Positions 35,388 through 44,884 are shown, counted from the first letter of the stretch. The stretch is DNA of 64,000 bases from Pedobacter cryoconitis (GCF_001590605.1 NZ_CP014504.1:1426001-1490000); one strand, 5' to 3'. The notes: generated by a model not told the origin, from the letters alone. Translations and numbers: made by a program.

Positions 35388-35933
35388 AAATTTTATTTAA
35401 TAGGTTTATATTAAAACCATGGAGTTAAACCCAGTCATTGCAGACAGCGCATTATGTAAATATAAAGTAACGAGAATTTAATTCTGCAAAATTCCTTAAT
35501 TATTTAAAAAATTTATTTACTTCATCTTCACCAGTGTAAACAAAATCCGACCTGTCAAAATAAAAGAAGAGGGTTGCAATATTTTTAAAGCTCTGATTGA
35601 AATTGATTCGGATATTATTTCCGGATAGAGTTATACCACTTTTGTATAACTCGTAGCGCTAAGCATGGTCACTTTTCCTGGTTTACAGGACAAACGGGCA
35701 TCAGGATCTGAGAGACTTGTCAGTTTTTGATTTACTTTTTTGGGATGCTTATCTGAAGGTTGACCGGATTTGTTTTGAGCCTGGAATTTAATTTCCAATA
35801 TAACTGTATTCTGAAATACATACTTCAGTTTAGAATGAACTATATGTTGCAGGATTAACAGAAATTTGTTGCTATGCAGTATAGAGAGAACCTTACCTAA
35901 AGTTCAGTATTGCTAACAATCAAAATATAATTT
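35388..35933. other. Divergent intergenic interval
   Basis: 546 bp between the carboxylesterase (minus) and flavin reductase (plus) genes. It contains a perfect 9-bp inverted repeat at 35628-35652, listed separately, and no supported gene. Confidence 0.5.
35628..35652. promoter_or_regulatory. Perfect 9-bp inverted repeat, operator candidate
   Basis: GAGTTATAC and GTATAACTC are separated by 7 nt (CACTTTT). The centre spacing of 16 bp suits a dimeric repressor on one face of DNA. It lies between two divergent genes and is not followed by a T run, so an operator is likelier than a terminator. Confidence 0.45.
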
Positions 35934-36566
35934 ATGATAAACAAGAAAGAAGATATACCTGTATTTTTAACTATACAACCTAAAGTACTCTATTTTGGTA
36001 CACCAGTAGCATTAATTACTTCTATTGATAAAAATGCTAAGACGAATATAGGCCCCATATCTTCTTTATGGGCATTGGGTTATAATTTAGTGATCGGGCT
36101 TGGATGCGATAGTAAGACTTATCAGAATATTATTGAGATCAAAGAATGTGTTGTCAATTTACCATCTGCCGATCTATTTGAAAATATTGAAAAAATATCA
36201 AATTTAACAGGATTGAATCCAGTACCGGCAAATAAGAGCGGAAAATATAGATATGAAGAAGATAAATTTTCAGCGGGAAATTTTCAGCCCATGGCTGCTG
36301 AAGTGGTTACTCCGCCTGCTATCGCTAGTTGTCCCATACAATTAGAATGTGTTTTGCAAAATCATTATATCGTAGAGTCTACTATAGATTTTATTCCTTT
36401 AATTGCTAGTGTCCACATGAAAGTGGTTAATGTTAGGGTACATGAAAATTTAGTAATCAACCAGGACTATATTGATCCATCAAAATGGTCACCGCTTATT
36501 TATAATTTTAGACACTATTACGCACTCGGTGAAAAAGTGGGTAAAAATTTTAGGGCAGATGTATAA
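35934..36566 (+). CDS. Flavin reductase-like FMN-binding split-barrel protein
   Basis: 210 aa, ATG start. The flavin-reductase-like fold is recognised by 'PKVLYFGTPVALITSIDKNAKTNIGPISSLWALG' (about 14-47, split in the text here), 'GLGCDSKTYQNI' and 'ECVVNLPSADL'. Members bind FMN and reduce it with NAD(P)H or act as flavoenzymes on small molecules. The gene is monocistronic, closed by a hairpin. No oxygenase partner is beside it. Confidence 0.85.
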   Translation: MINKKEDIPVFLTIQPKVLYFGTPVALITSIDKNAKTNIGPISSLWALGYNLVIGLGCDSKTYQNIIEIKECVVNLPSADLFENIEKISNLTGLNPVPANKSGKYRYEEDKFSAGNFQPMAAEVVTPPAIASCPIQLECVLQNHYIVESTIDFIPLIASVHMKVVNVRVHENLVINQDYIDPSKWSPLIYNFRHYYALGEKVGKNFRADV

Positions 36567-36602
36567 ACCAAACGCTCCTAAATTACTTTAGAAGCGTTTG
36601 GT
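36567..36602 (+). terminator. Terminator hairpin of the flavin reductase gene
   Basis: ACCAAACGCT and AGCGTTTGGT form a 10-bp stem with a partly paired loop (CTAAA/TTTAG), starting right after the stop codon. Confidence 0.8.
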
Positions 36603-36710
36603 ATTCTGGTGATCCTGCTGGGATGTGAACATAATGCGAAAATCAGGGTTGATTCAGTATTTGATGAGTTTTTGATTTGGTACTCACCGAACCGCTCATC
36701 TTTTCATTTA

Positions 36711-37583
36711 TTATAAGCAATCTGCTTTATATTGGGTAGTAATCTGATCGATTACCAATTTAGGATTATCCCAAAAAACATAATGAGTAGTATTTACAGC
36801 TAGTACAAATTTTCGATTCGGCCGCTGTGCAGCAAAAGCTTTTTGACCTGCTCGCCAAGCAAGATTATCATCTCCTGTTAATGGACTCTGCTCAGCACAG
36901 ATAACAGTTAATGGGATTATTAGACTACTTGCTGAAGCATGCAGCTGCGTTATAGACGCTTTATAATTTATCCACTGGTAATATTGTCCGGGGTTTGATA
37001 TCTTTGCCTCATCAAGCTTTGATCCAAAAGAATTTACCAAAGCATTTGTGAATTCTTCTGTCATAAAATTTGGTGCTGTAATATCGATCATTACTCCGCC
37101 TTTTACTTTACCCTGATTTTTGTCTGCAAATGTTATTGTATACGCACCACCAAATGAATGACCTACCAGGAAATAATTCTCGCTATATCCCAACTTATTC
37201 AGTGCAATACCTAAGCTATTGATTTCATTATTAATATTTAATCCAACGGTATCCAAAGGACTTTTGCCAAATCCTACTCTATCATAGGTAATCAGGGGCG
37301 CACCGGTTGAATTATGTAATGGATCAATTAATGATTTCCATACCGAACCATCATCGCCTGCTCCGGCTTCGAAAACAATCGGCACTCCTTTTCCTTTGGC
37401 AATCCGGAAGTGTAGCTTGAAGGTTCCAGTATTAATTATTGTATCGAGAATTTGGGCAGTTGCGGAAGAACCGGAATTACTTGGAGCGGATTCCTTAATA
37501 TTATGATCTTTCTTGCAACTACAAATTAATACAAAGCCCATCAAAAGTGCAATCATTGATAAATATTTGCGTTTGATATGCAT
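36711..37583 (-). CDS. Alpha/beta-hydrolase lipoprotein
   Basis: The frame opens at 37679; ATG at 37583 gives a lipoprotein signal (MHIKRKYLSMIALLMGFVLICS-C), 290 aa. An alternative ATG at 37643 would add a Cys-rich stretch. The fold is a standard alpha/beta hydrolase: 'IVFEAGAGDDGSVW' (oxyanion), 'LITYDRVGFGKSP', nucleophile in 'LVGHSFGGAYT', and His in 'VNTTHYVFWDNP'. Esterase or lipase-like activity in the periplasm is likely; substrate unknown. It lies about 200 bp from the left end of the insertion sequence. Confidence 0.88.
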   Translation of the reverse strand: MHIKRKYLSMIALLMGFVLICSCKKDHNIKESAPSNSGSSATAQILDTIINTGTFKLHFRIAKGKGVPIVFEAGAGDDGSVWKSLIDPLHNSTGAPLITYDRVGFGKSPLDTVGLNINNEINSLGIALNKLGYSENYFLVGHSFGGAYTITFADKNQGKVKGGVMIDITAPNFMTEEFTNALVNSFGSKLDEAKISNPGQYYQWINYKASITQLHASASSLIIPLTVICAEQSPLTGDDNLAWRAGQKAFAAQRPNRKFVLAVNTTHYVFWDNPKLVIDQITTQYKADCL

Positions 37584-37844
37584 TTTACTGCAATTTTCAT
37601 TTTTTGAGCAGGTCGGCTTCGGACACTTGAAATTTGTTTTCATAAATTCTATTTTTGAGGTATGACAAGCACCAGGCATTTAACCCTTACGTCACCAAAA
37701 AATATATATTCATCCTCAGTCAATTAAAACATAAAATATTCAGGAAAACGTTCTGAATTTCGTTTTACTTGTCTTTTAAGGGATCAATACCAAAACTTGT
37801 GGGGAAGCGTGAAAATTTTTAGTTTTGGGCTTTGAATTTTACAG

Positions 37845-38210
37845 ATGTTATCAAGTTACCAAGAGCTCCTACGTTTATTATTACCCGATTTTATATTAGA
37901 GAATTTTGAGTTGAAATCTGCTCGTAAAGAGCATGATATTTTACATATTGCTCTGGAAGAGGTGAATTCTATTCCAGTGGCATTTGAAAAGGATAAACTG
38001 GAGTCCAAAGGTTTCTTTCCTACCATCACCGTCCAGGATTTCCCCATGCGCGGACATCAGGTCTTTTTTCATATCAAACGACGCAGATGGCTGAACGATA
38101 CCACAGGAAAAGTGGCTTACCGAGACTGGAGCCTGGTTGCTAAGGGAACGCGAATGACAGGGGAATTCGCGGCTTTTTTAAAACAACTCAGTCAGTACCG
38201 CCCCGAATGA
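37845..38210 (+). CDS. ISAon1-family transposase, N-terminal region (orfA)
   Basis: 121 aa, ATG start 41 bp inside the left repeat. It carries the family's N-terminal block: 'ILENFELKSARKEHDILHIA', 'PTITVQDFPMRGHQVFFHIK', ending with RYRPE-type residues at the stop. The second frame overlaps the last 29 nt in the +1 phase. Probably the DNA-end-binding part of the transposase. Confidence 0.9.
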   Translation: MLSSYQELLRLLLPDFILENFELKSARKEHDILHIALEEVNSIPVAFEKDKLESKGFFPTITVQDFPMRGHQVFFHIKRRRWLNDTTGKVAYRDWSLVAKGTRMTGEFAAFLKQLSQYRPE

Positions 38211-39174
38211 TATTCAAACGATCGGGAACTTTTATGGAGTAAAAGGCAGAAATCTTGGGCGTCAGTACAAGGATTTTTTAAGTGGTTTTAAGAGTTGGGA
38301 TCAAAAAGAACATGCCAGTAAATGGTTGCTTTATCCAGACAATCTGGGTACACAACTTTCCATAGATGAGACCAGCGTGTCCCATGGCGAGCTTTATACC
38401 ATTGTCACTAATAAAGCTGCCAGAGGTAAAAAAGGGGCAATTGTAGCAATTGTTGCAGGTGTAAAAGCAGAAACTGTCATTGAAGTGCTTAGAAAAATTC
38501 CATTGAATAAAAGGCGGAAGGTGAAAGAAATTACGTTGGATATGGCTGGTAATATGGAACTGATTGCCAAAAGAGCATTTCCTGTTGCGGTCAGGGTAAC
38601 CGACAGGTTTCATGTACAGCAACTGGCCACAGAAGCCTTGCAGGAAATGCGAATCAAGCACCGATGGGCAGCATTAGATGCCGAAAATGAAGCGATAGAA
38701 AAGGCGAAAAAAGGGAACTATGATTTCCAGTCCAGCTTTCTCCCTAATGGGGATACCCTCAAGCAATTACTGGCCAGAAGCAGATACGTTTTGTATAAAC
38801 GTGCTAAACATTGGACTCAAAGTCAAAAAGAAAGAGCAGATCTGTTATTTGAGCGTTATCCGGATCTGAAGCAGGCCTATGATTTAAGTATGAACCTCAG
38901 CAATATCTTTGAAAAAACTACCGATAAAGTGTATGGTTTGGCCAGGCTGGCCAGATGGCACGAAAAGGTAAGGCAAGCGGGATTTAAAGCTTTTAATACC
39001 ATTTCAAGAACCATTGAAAATCACTATCAAACGATCTTGAATTATTTCGACAACAGATCTACCAATGCTTCTGCGGAATCTTTTAATGCCAAACTCAAAG
39101 CTTTTAGATCCCAATTCAGGGGGGTGAGAAATATCGATTTTTTCTTGTTCAGACTATCTCGGATTTACGCCTAA
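38182..39174 (+). CDS. ISAon1-family transposase, DDE catalytic region (orfB)
   Basis: The frame is open from 38182 (after a TAA) to 39174; no ATG occurs in its first 130 nt, so it is most simply made by +1 (or -2) shift from orfA, with the CCCC run at 38201 just before the orfA stop as a candidate slip point. Catalytic core pieces of ISL3 transposases are visible: 'LSIDETSVSHGELYTIVTN' (first Asp), 'VKEITLDMAGNMELIAKRAF' (second Asp), 'VTDRFHVQQLATEALQ', and 'NASAESFNAKLKAFRSQFRG' (Glu). Intact to its end, so the element may still move. Confidence 0.88.
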   Translation, partial: NNSVSTAPNDIQTIGNFYGVKGRNLGRQYKDFLSGFKSWDQKEHASKWLLYPDNLGTQLSIDETSVSHGELYTIVTNKAARGKKGAIVAIVAGVKAETVIEVLRKIPLNKRRKVKEITLDMAGNMELIAKRAFPVAVRVTDRFHVQQLATEALQEMRIKHRWAALDAENEAIEKAKKGNYDFQSSFLPNGDTLKQLLARSRYVLYKRAKHWTQSQKERADLLFERYPDLKQAYDLSMNLSNIFEKTTDKVYGLARLARWHEKVRQAGFKAFNTISRTIENHYQTILNYFDNRSTNASAESFNAKLKAFRSQFRGVRNIDFFLFRLSRIYA

Positions 39175-39252
39175 TTTAATTCAGCCCCACAAGTTTTGGT
39201 ATTGATCCAAAGTTTTGTGAATTCGTGCGAATTTTGGCAATTCCCTAAAAGC

Positions 39253-39286
39253 AAAAACCCTGCTAATCGATCGATTGCAGGGTTTT
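39253..39286 (-). terminator. Terminator after tRNA-Lys
   Basis: Read on the minus strand, AAACCCTGC...GCAGGGTTT with an ATCGAT-rich loop is followed by TTTGCTTTT. It lies about 25 bp beyond the tRNA 3' end. Confidence 0.8.
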
Positions 39287-39309
39287 ATACGTTTTGATAG
39301 TCTTTGGTG

Positions 39310-39382
39310 TGATCCCGCTGGGATTCGAACCCAGGACCACTACATTAAAAGTGTAATGCTCTACCAGCTGAGCTACGGAATC
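39310..39382 (-). tRNA. tRNA-Lys (anticodon TTT)
   Basis: Minus strand 73 nt without encoded CCA. Acceptor GATTCCG pairs with CGGGATC (one G-U), D-loop AGCTCAGCTGGTAGAGC, anticodon loop C-TTT-TAA inside ACACTTTTAATGT, T-arm GGTTCGAATCC, discriminator A. All arms are canonical. Confidence 0.97.
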
Positions 39383-39546
39383 ATCATTCTTTTCAGAACA
39401 ATACTTTAAAGCGTTTCCGTTTAAAGTGATGCAAATATAGGAGTAGGATACATATAGTGCAAATAAATATTGCCCTTATCTTATAGTAGCCTGATTCTAA
39501 GCCTGATTAATTGCATTTAACGTTAAAAAACTGTTAAATTAAGCTA

Positions 39547-39582
39547 ATAAAGGAGGTTTTAATAGTGATAAACCTCCTTTAT
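39547..39582 (-). terminator. Terminator of the OPT transporter gene
   Basis: ATAAAGGAGGTTT and AAACCTCCTTTAT make a perfect 13-bp stem with a 10-nt loop, 6 bp after the stop of the minus-strand gene. Confidence 0.85.
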
Positions 39583-39588
39583 GAACCT

Positions 39589-41655
39589 CTATTTTACGAT
39601 GTCTTCAGCTTCGTTTTTCTTTTTTGAAATGTTATACAATACAAATCCCATGAAAAGGAAGATCAATACACCCAGCAATTCATAACCACCAGCACCAAAC
39701 CAGCGGGTAAATAATGGCTGAACATCTACTTTGCTCAGATTGCTTCGTACAGAAGGGATTACCATCAGAATTGCGACGACAACTCCTGCCAGTGCACCAC
39801 CAGCAACAAGCCCCGTTGCAAAAAGATTTCCAGGGCCTAATTCTTCTTCTTCCGGAGTTTTCACTTTTTTGCGTTCTTTCCAGTCTACAATTCCTTTGAT
39901 TGCACCACCCACAAAAATTGGTAAAGTAGTAGATAAAGGTAAATAAGCGCCTACCGCAAATGATAAGGAATTGATACCACATAACTCGATAGTAATCGCG
40001 ATAAATACACCAACCAGCACATATTGCCAATCCAGGTTAAAAGAAAGCATCCCTTTAATCAGCGTTGCCATCAAAGTAGCTTGTGGAGCAGAATATAGTT
40101 CAGTACCAATGGCATGTTTAATACCTTGTGCAAGCATTTCTGGAGTAGGGGTGTCTAGAATACGAACAGTCAGTCCAATGACAATAGAAGACACGATTAC
40201 ACCTATAAATAAGGCGATCTGCTGATATCTTGGTGTAGCACCAATAATGTAACCCGTTTTAAGATCCTGAGAGGTTGCACCCGCGTTAGCTGCTGCAATA
40301 CAAATCATACCACCCACAACCAATGCCATTGGCTCATAGACCTTACCAGTCCATCCAACTGCAATGAAAACAAGACAGGTCCCCATGATAGTTGCAATCG
40401 TCATACCCGAAATAGGGTTGTTACTTGATCCGATTAAACCAACAATACGACTGGATACTGTCACGAAGAATGCACCAAATAATACTACGAGTACGCCAAT
40501 CAATAAATTGCTTAAAATCCCGTTACTTGGAATTTGTGGTAATACAGCCACAAGAATAATCAATGCTAAACTTCCTACACCAACAACTTTCAGAGAAAGG
40601 TCACGATCTGTTCTTTTAGTTTCTGCTACTGTTTTTCCTTCCTTAATAGAACCCAGACTATCTTTGAATGAAGATATAATGGTAGGGATTGTTTTTAATA
40701 AAGTGATAAATCCTCCGGCAGCTACAGCGCCTGCACCAATTTGTTTCACATAAGCCTGATAAATTGCTAATGGATAATCTGAAAACGTTTGTGTCGCAGG
40801 ATTCCAGCCTACAGAACCACCTGCTTTAGTAATATCTGCAAGTAAGCCAAGCTTTACCAATTGATGTGCTGCTAATGCAGGATCAATTAATGTGGCAAGT
40901 AAAGGAATAAGTCCAAGCCAGGCAAGAACACCACCAGCTACCAGTACTCCGGCAATTTTTGGCCCGATAATATAACCAACACCCATATACTCTGGTGTGA
41001 TCTCTCCGCTAACCTGTGCGGAAGGGAGAAATTTGTTAGCTTGTGTCGTTACCCAGGTTGGCGCTTCAGAAATCACATGGAAAACTTTCTGCAGCAATGC
41101 ATAAATCATGGCAAAACCTAAGCCCCAAAAAGCTGTACATGCAAATGATCCACCTCTTTCTCCGGCTTTCAATACTGATGCACAGGCTGTTCCTTCAGGA
41201 TAAGGTAGTGTGTCGTGTTCTTTGACGATTAATGACCTTCTTAATGGGATCATCATCATCGTTCCTAAAACTCCCCCAAGGATAGCGAGAATCAGAATCG
41301 TCATATAATTGAAAAATGCTTCTCCTGAACTTTGTCCGCCAATATCTGTACTCAGGAATAAAAATCCCGGAAGGGTAAATACAACACCGGCAGCGATGGA
41401 TTCACCAGCAGACCCTGTAGTCTGAATAATGTTGTTTTCCAGGATAGTTGTTTTAAAAAATTTCTTGCCCAGCGTGATAGCCAGTACAGCTATAGGAATT
41501 GATGCTGAGACGGTTAATCCTGCTTTTAAAGCGAGATAAACGGTGGCAGCACCAAATATGATCCCGGCAATACATCCCAGTAAGATGGACTTGATTGTAA
41601 ATTCTGCTACATTACTTTCTGCAGGTGTGAAAGGCTTAAATTCTTCTTTAATCAT
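39589..41655 (-). CDS. OPT-family oligopeptide transporter
   Basis: 688 aa, ATG start. About 16 membrane helices spread along the chain; family motifs include 'SILLGCIAGIIFGAATVYLALKAG' style start, 'NNIIQTTGSAGESIAAGVVF' (the NxxQT/S-G-AGES block), 'LPYPEGTACASVL' and 'GATSQDLKTGYIIGATPRYQ'. OPT carriers import peptides or metal-peptide complexes with protons; the bacterial subgroup to which this belongs (with the YPEG motif) is poorly characterised. Single-gene unit with its own terminator. Confidence 0.95.
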   Translation of the reverse strand: MIKEEFKPFTPAESNVAEFTIKSILLGCIAGIIFGAATVYLALKAGLTVSASIPIAVLAITLGKKFFKTTILENNIIQTTGSAGESIAAGVVFTLPGFLFLSTDIGGQSSGEAFFNYMTILILAILGGVLGTMMMIPLRRSLIVKEHDTLPYPEGTACASVLKAGERGGSFACTAFWGLGFAMIYALLQKVFHVISEAPTWVTTQANKFLPSAQVSGEITPEYMGVGYIIGPKIAGVLVAGGVLAWLGLIPLLATLIDPALAAHQLVKLGLLADITKAGGSVGWNPATQTFSDYPLAIYQAYVKQIGAGAVAAGGFITLLKTIPTIISSFKDSLGSIKEGKTVAETKRTDRDLSLKVVGVGSLALIILVAVLPQIPSNGILSNLLIGVLVVLFGAFFVTVSSRIVGLIGSSNNPISGMTIATIMGTCLVFIAVGWTGKVYEPMALVVGGMICIAAANAGATSQDLKTGYIIGATPRYQQIALFIGVIVSSIVIGLTVRILDTPTPEMLAQGIKHAIGTELYSAPQATLMATLIKGMLSFNLDWQYVLVGVFIAITIELCGINSLSFAVGAYLPLSTTLPIFVGGAIKGIVDWKERKKVKTPEEEELGPGNLFATGLVAGGALAGVVVAILMVIPSVRSNLSKVDVQPLFTRWFGAGGYELLGVLIFLFMGFVLYNISKKKNEAEDIVK

Positions 41656-41897
41656 TATAAAAAAATATGGTTTAAAGATATCTTTTTTTGCCCATCTGAC
41701 AAGCCTAAATAAGAAGAAACCATGTATTTTAGTGTTTTAATGAGTGTATTTAGAACACAATGATGAATAGTTTACAGGGTAGAAAACCCATGAAATACTT
41801 TAGATACACTGTAAAAAAGTCAAAATAATTAACCAGTAGTTCAACAGAAAATGATAAGTTGCGTATCCAAAAAGCATTAGTTATTTAAATATTGACA

Positions 41898-42596
41898 ATG
41901 AATCAGCGCAAAATCCTTCTATTATCTTTTTTAATCTTCAGTACCTTCTTGATTACTAATGCACAAAGCAAAGTCGTGTTTAAAGAAACATTCGGAAAAA
42001 ACAAGCTTCAGAAAAATTGGCTTACCGTAAATGGAAACTGGGAAGTCAAGGATCATATGATTCATGGAAGCAGGGATGTTAACTGGGCTATTTTGCTTTG
42101 TAACAAATCAGTTCCAGATAACTATATCCTGACATTTTCATCCTTAGTTGAGCCAGAATCGAACTTGTTTGAAGTAATTCTCAACCTGAATGGCCCTAAA
42201 TTCCTCGGAATTCTGCTCAACCAGTTAGAAGACCGGGTTGCTATTGAAGACCGTTCCTTAATGCTTAATCTCGATCAGAGAGGTAGCTTTATCCAAAGTA
42301 CCGGGCATATTGGTAGGATGCCAAAAGTAGATAGGCCCAAACAATATACCTGGCAGAAATGGAAAATCCAAAGAGCCGGCAACCAATTTTTTATCTGGAT
42401 AAATGAGGAAGAGGTGATTTCTTTTACAGATAGCAAAAACTTTGTGAAACCTAATGGGCAGTTTGGTTTTGCAGTGAGTGGAAAGGCTTTTATTAAAGAA
42501 GTACAGCTCTTGAGCACAAAAGGAGAAGATGCGCTTCCTCCACAAAATTTTAAAGGTAAACCACCAGTGAAAAAAGTTCCATTTCATTTTGAATAA
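41898..42596 (+). CDS. Secreted concanavalin-like (DUF1080-type) protein
   Basis: ATG at 41898, two codons inside a TTG-opened frame, gives 232 aa with a signal peptide (MNQRKILLLSFLIFSTFLITNA-Q). The mature part is a single jelly-roll: 'VVFKETFGKNKLQKNWLTVN' followed by 'GNWEVKDHMIHGS', and 'YTWQKWKIQRAGNQFFIWIN', the pattern of DUF1080/laminarin-binding-like concanavalin domains, which bind or cleave glycans. Full glycoside-hydrolase residues are not evident. First of three consecutive exported unknowns. Confidence 0.65.
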   Translation: MNQRKILLLSFLIFSTFLITNAQSKVVFKETFGKNKLQKNWLTVNGNWEVKDHMIHGSRDVNWAILLCNKSVPDNYILTFSSLVEPESNLFEVILNLNGPKFLGILLNQLEDRVAIEDRSLMLNLDQRGSFIQSTGHIGRMPKVDRPKQYTWQKWKIQRAGNQFFIWINEEEVISFTDSKNFVKPNGQFGFAVSGKAFIKEVQLLSTKGEDALPPQNFKGKPPVKKVPFHFE

Positions 42597-42623
42597 TCAA
42601 GTCATAAAGTTAAATAGCTCTAT

Positions 42624-43502
42624 ATGTACGTTTTAAAAATATCAATATTTTTTGTCTTGCTTTTCAGTAGCCTGAGTTCCGATTCGCAAGTAAAATCAGT
42701 ATACAATTGGAAGGGGGGCGAACTTCCTTTATATGAAAAACCAGGAGCCGGGAGCCGTGTGTTACTTAAAATCCCTAAAGGAGCTAGATTACAGCAAAGT
42801 GTTAGTCAGGCAGTATTACCATCCTTCAATATCATATTAAGCTATTATGGTATTACGGAATTACCGGGAAAAGAAGAACTGACCAGTAATGGTGGTACTT
42901 GGTATAGTATGCCTGGAACCTGGACTAAAGTAAAATATCAGGATAAAAGCGGGTACGTGCCGCAGCTGTTCTTGTCTTGTTTACCCGATTTGCAGATAGC
43001 TAAAAACAATAAAGATGATTTTGAAGAATTAACAACTGGTTATCTGACCAGGTTCTTTGGTACTCCGGTTTCCAGGAGTAAAAAGGAGTTGCCAAAAGGA
43101 AGTAAAGACGAGATTAATTATCAAAAAACTTACCGGTTTAAGAATGGTAACTACCAGGTTTCAACGTATCAGTATTTTGAGAAAGATGGGCCTGGAGGTG
43201 AAACGCATAGGCTGTTTTTAAAAGGTTTAGCGAAGCATGAAGCTATTTTATTAATGCTAAAGTTAACTTCATATAATGATTCAATAGATATTGATTTTCA
43301 TGATGTTAAGAAAAGAGTAGTGACCAATAGTTTATATGATAAATTCTGCTGGTGGTATAATAAAGATTTGGAGAAGGATACGATGAAAGAGCGTAACATT
43401 GATACAGAATTCTTTTTTTATCAGGAGGGTGGTTCAGCAGGTATAACGTTGAAAGAAACAAAAGAGGGTGTTATTATTACCTATACTTTCGGAGGCTGTT
43501 AA
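42624..43502 (+). CDS. Secreted protein with SH3-like N-terminal domain
   Basis: 292 aa, ATG start, signal peptide MYVLKISIFFVLLFSSLSSDS-Q. 'GELPLYEKPGAGSRVLLKIPKGARL...' and 'WTKVKYQDKSGYVPQLFLS' are the two halves of a bacterial SH3-like domain (about 28-115), with a 40-residue insertion between them. The remaining part (about 125-292) is unrecognised and ends with Cys. It lies 27 bp after the concanavalin-like gene. Cell-wall or glycan interaction is possible. Confidence 0.65.
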   Translation: MYVLKISIFFVLLFSSLSSDSQVKSVYNWKGGELPLYEKPGAGSRVLLKIPKGARLQQSVSQAVLPSFNIILSYYGITELPGKEELTSNGGTWYSMPGTWTKVKYQDKSGYVPQLFLSCLPDLQIAKNNKDDFEELTTGYLTRFFGTPVSRSKKELPKGSKDEINYQKTYRFKNGNYQVSTYQYFEKDGPGGETHRLFLKGLAKHEAILLMLKLTSYNDSIDIDFHDVKKRVVTNSLYDKFCWWYNKDLEKDTMKERNIDTEFFFYQEGGSAGITLKETKEGVIITYTFGGC

Positions 43503-43542
43503 ATTCAAAAATAATCGATTAAAATAATTATAATTACTCTTG

Positions 43543-44826
43543 ATGAATAAGTATTTAGCGTTTTCAATTATTGCAATGATGATGGTAGGGTGTTCAGGTG
43601 AGCAAACTGACCAGTTACTATTGGAAAAAGACCGTCTGGGATTAGTGAAAAGCCTGACATCGGATAAAATTATATTCTGGAAATTCGCCAAGCTTGGGGT
43701 ACGTGCATCTGCTGTAAAGGATACAATGATGCCTGAATATCGTGATCACGCTAAAGAGTTACGGGCGGTATCTGGGATTATTGATAAAATGGGTACTGGA
43801 AAAAATAATATTTCCCTGGTCGATGCTGCACTATTGTATCGGGATTATAGTAAAATTAAGAGTTTCGTGATCAAGACGGATGAAGATATATTTCCTCCGT
43901 TGTTAGATGGAATACAACCAAAAACGGCACCTCTACATCGTTCCGAAGCTGATAAAATGGTATTGCAAAACGGAGAACATGCTATTTTGAGTATGCTGGC
44001 GTTGGCAGCAAAAGATTTAGGGATGGAAATCTCTCTTTACGAATGCAGTAAGACACAACCTGATAAATTGCCTGATGGTGAAATAAAGACGCTGCTGCAA
44101 TTTGTAAGGGGTTTACTATTTTTTACGAACAAGTTCTATTATTTATCGGAAGATGAAATTGGTAATAATATCAAATGGCTTGACAAACAGCAAAAAGTAG
44201 ATTTGCCTTATACACGTGCATTTTTTAAATGGGGTAAATTTAATAATGAGCAGACGCACGTTGCTTTTCATGGTTTAAATCATGTTTTCAGAGGTCTGGA
44301 TCGTTTAATGATGAAGCGTGATATTGATGAAACCAGGGCTTTGGACGACTTTGAGGTTTTCCTGGCAGATGCGCATCAATTAGGCATTCAAAATGAGACG
44401 GTATGGAGTATAGAGAGTTTTGTATATATCAAAAGAGGTAAAAATGAGCAGGCCATAGCCTCCCTGAATAAGTTAAAGAAAAGCCCTTTACTGAGTGATA
44501 GTGAGCGTGAATCTATACAGCAATCCATCGAATACCTGAATAAAAGGGAGCCTGATGCAAAACTTAGTGGTGTTTATGACAAATTCTTTATTGGTAAAAT
44601 AGCGACCCGGCAAATGTTGGTTGTTTTGGCTAAAATTGATTGGAGAACATTCCTGAAAGAACATAACATTGTGCAAACTGATAAAATGTTTGATACGATA
44701 GATCGGTTTGAAGTAGTCAATGCCGAGCTGCAAAAGATGAGTGATCCCAAGTCCATTATCCAAAAAGGGAATGAGCTGAAAGATAAAAGCAAGAAATTGC
44801 TAAACACTATTCCTGACTTATTTTAA
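43543..44826 (+). CDS. Lipoprotein of unknown function, helical
   Basis: ATG at 43543 gives 427 aa with a lipobox (MNKYLAFSIIAMMMVG-C17). The rest is nearly all helical with TPR-like spacing ('LLYRDYSKIKSFVIKTDEDI', 'AFFKWGKFNNEQTHVAFHGL', 'KRGKNEQAIASLNKLKKSPL'), followed by a helical C-terminal segment of about 100 residues. No enzyme motif is seen. Third in the row of exported unknowns; 40 bp gap from the previous gene. Confidence 0.65.
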   Translation: MNKYLAFSIIAMMMVGCSGEQTDQLLLEKDRLGLVKSLTSDKIIFWKFAKLGVRASAVKDTMMPEYRDHAKELRAVSGIIDKMGTGKNNISLVDAALLYRDYSKIKSFVIKTDEDIFPPLLDGIQPKTAPLHRSEADKMVLQNGEHAILSMLALAAKDLGMEISLYECSKTQPDKLPDGEIKTLLQFVRGLLFFTNKFYYLSEDEIGNNIKWLDKQQKVDLPYTRAFFKWGKFNNEQTHVAFHGLNHVFRGLDRLMMKRDIDETRALDDFEVFLADAHQLGIQNETVWSIESFVYIKRGKNEQAIASLNKLKKSPLLSDSERESIQQSIEYLNKREPDAKLSGVYDKFFIGKIATRQMLVVLAKIDWRTFLKEHNIVQTDKMFDTIDRFEVVNAELQKMSDPKSIIQKGNELKDKSKKLLNTIPDLF

Positions 44827-44884
44827 TAAATAGCTGTTTTTGAGGTTGAAATGGGTGTCTGAGTAGTTTTTTGTATTATATATT

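Larger units (their letters stand above)
37781..39208 (+). mobile_element. Complete ISL3/ISAon1-type insertion sequence, 1428 bp
   Basis: Perfect 24-bp terminal inverted repeats (37781-37804 and 39185-39208; outer sequence GGATCAATACCAAAAC) flank two transposase frames. Length fits the ISL3 family. The 8-bp flanks (CTTTTAAG left, AAAGTTTT right) do not match, so no target duplication is visible. The right end is about 100 bp from tRNA-Lys. Confidence 0.93.

Noticed and set aside
39310..39382. tRNA-Lys as integration site of a genomic island.
   Set aside because: No integrase and no repeat of the tRNA 3' end were found; the neighbouring IS is of the transposase type and lies outside the tRNA.
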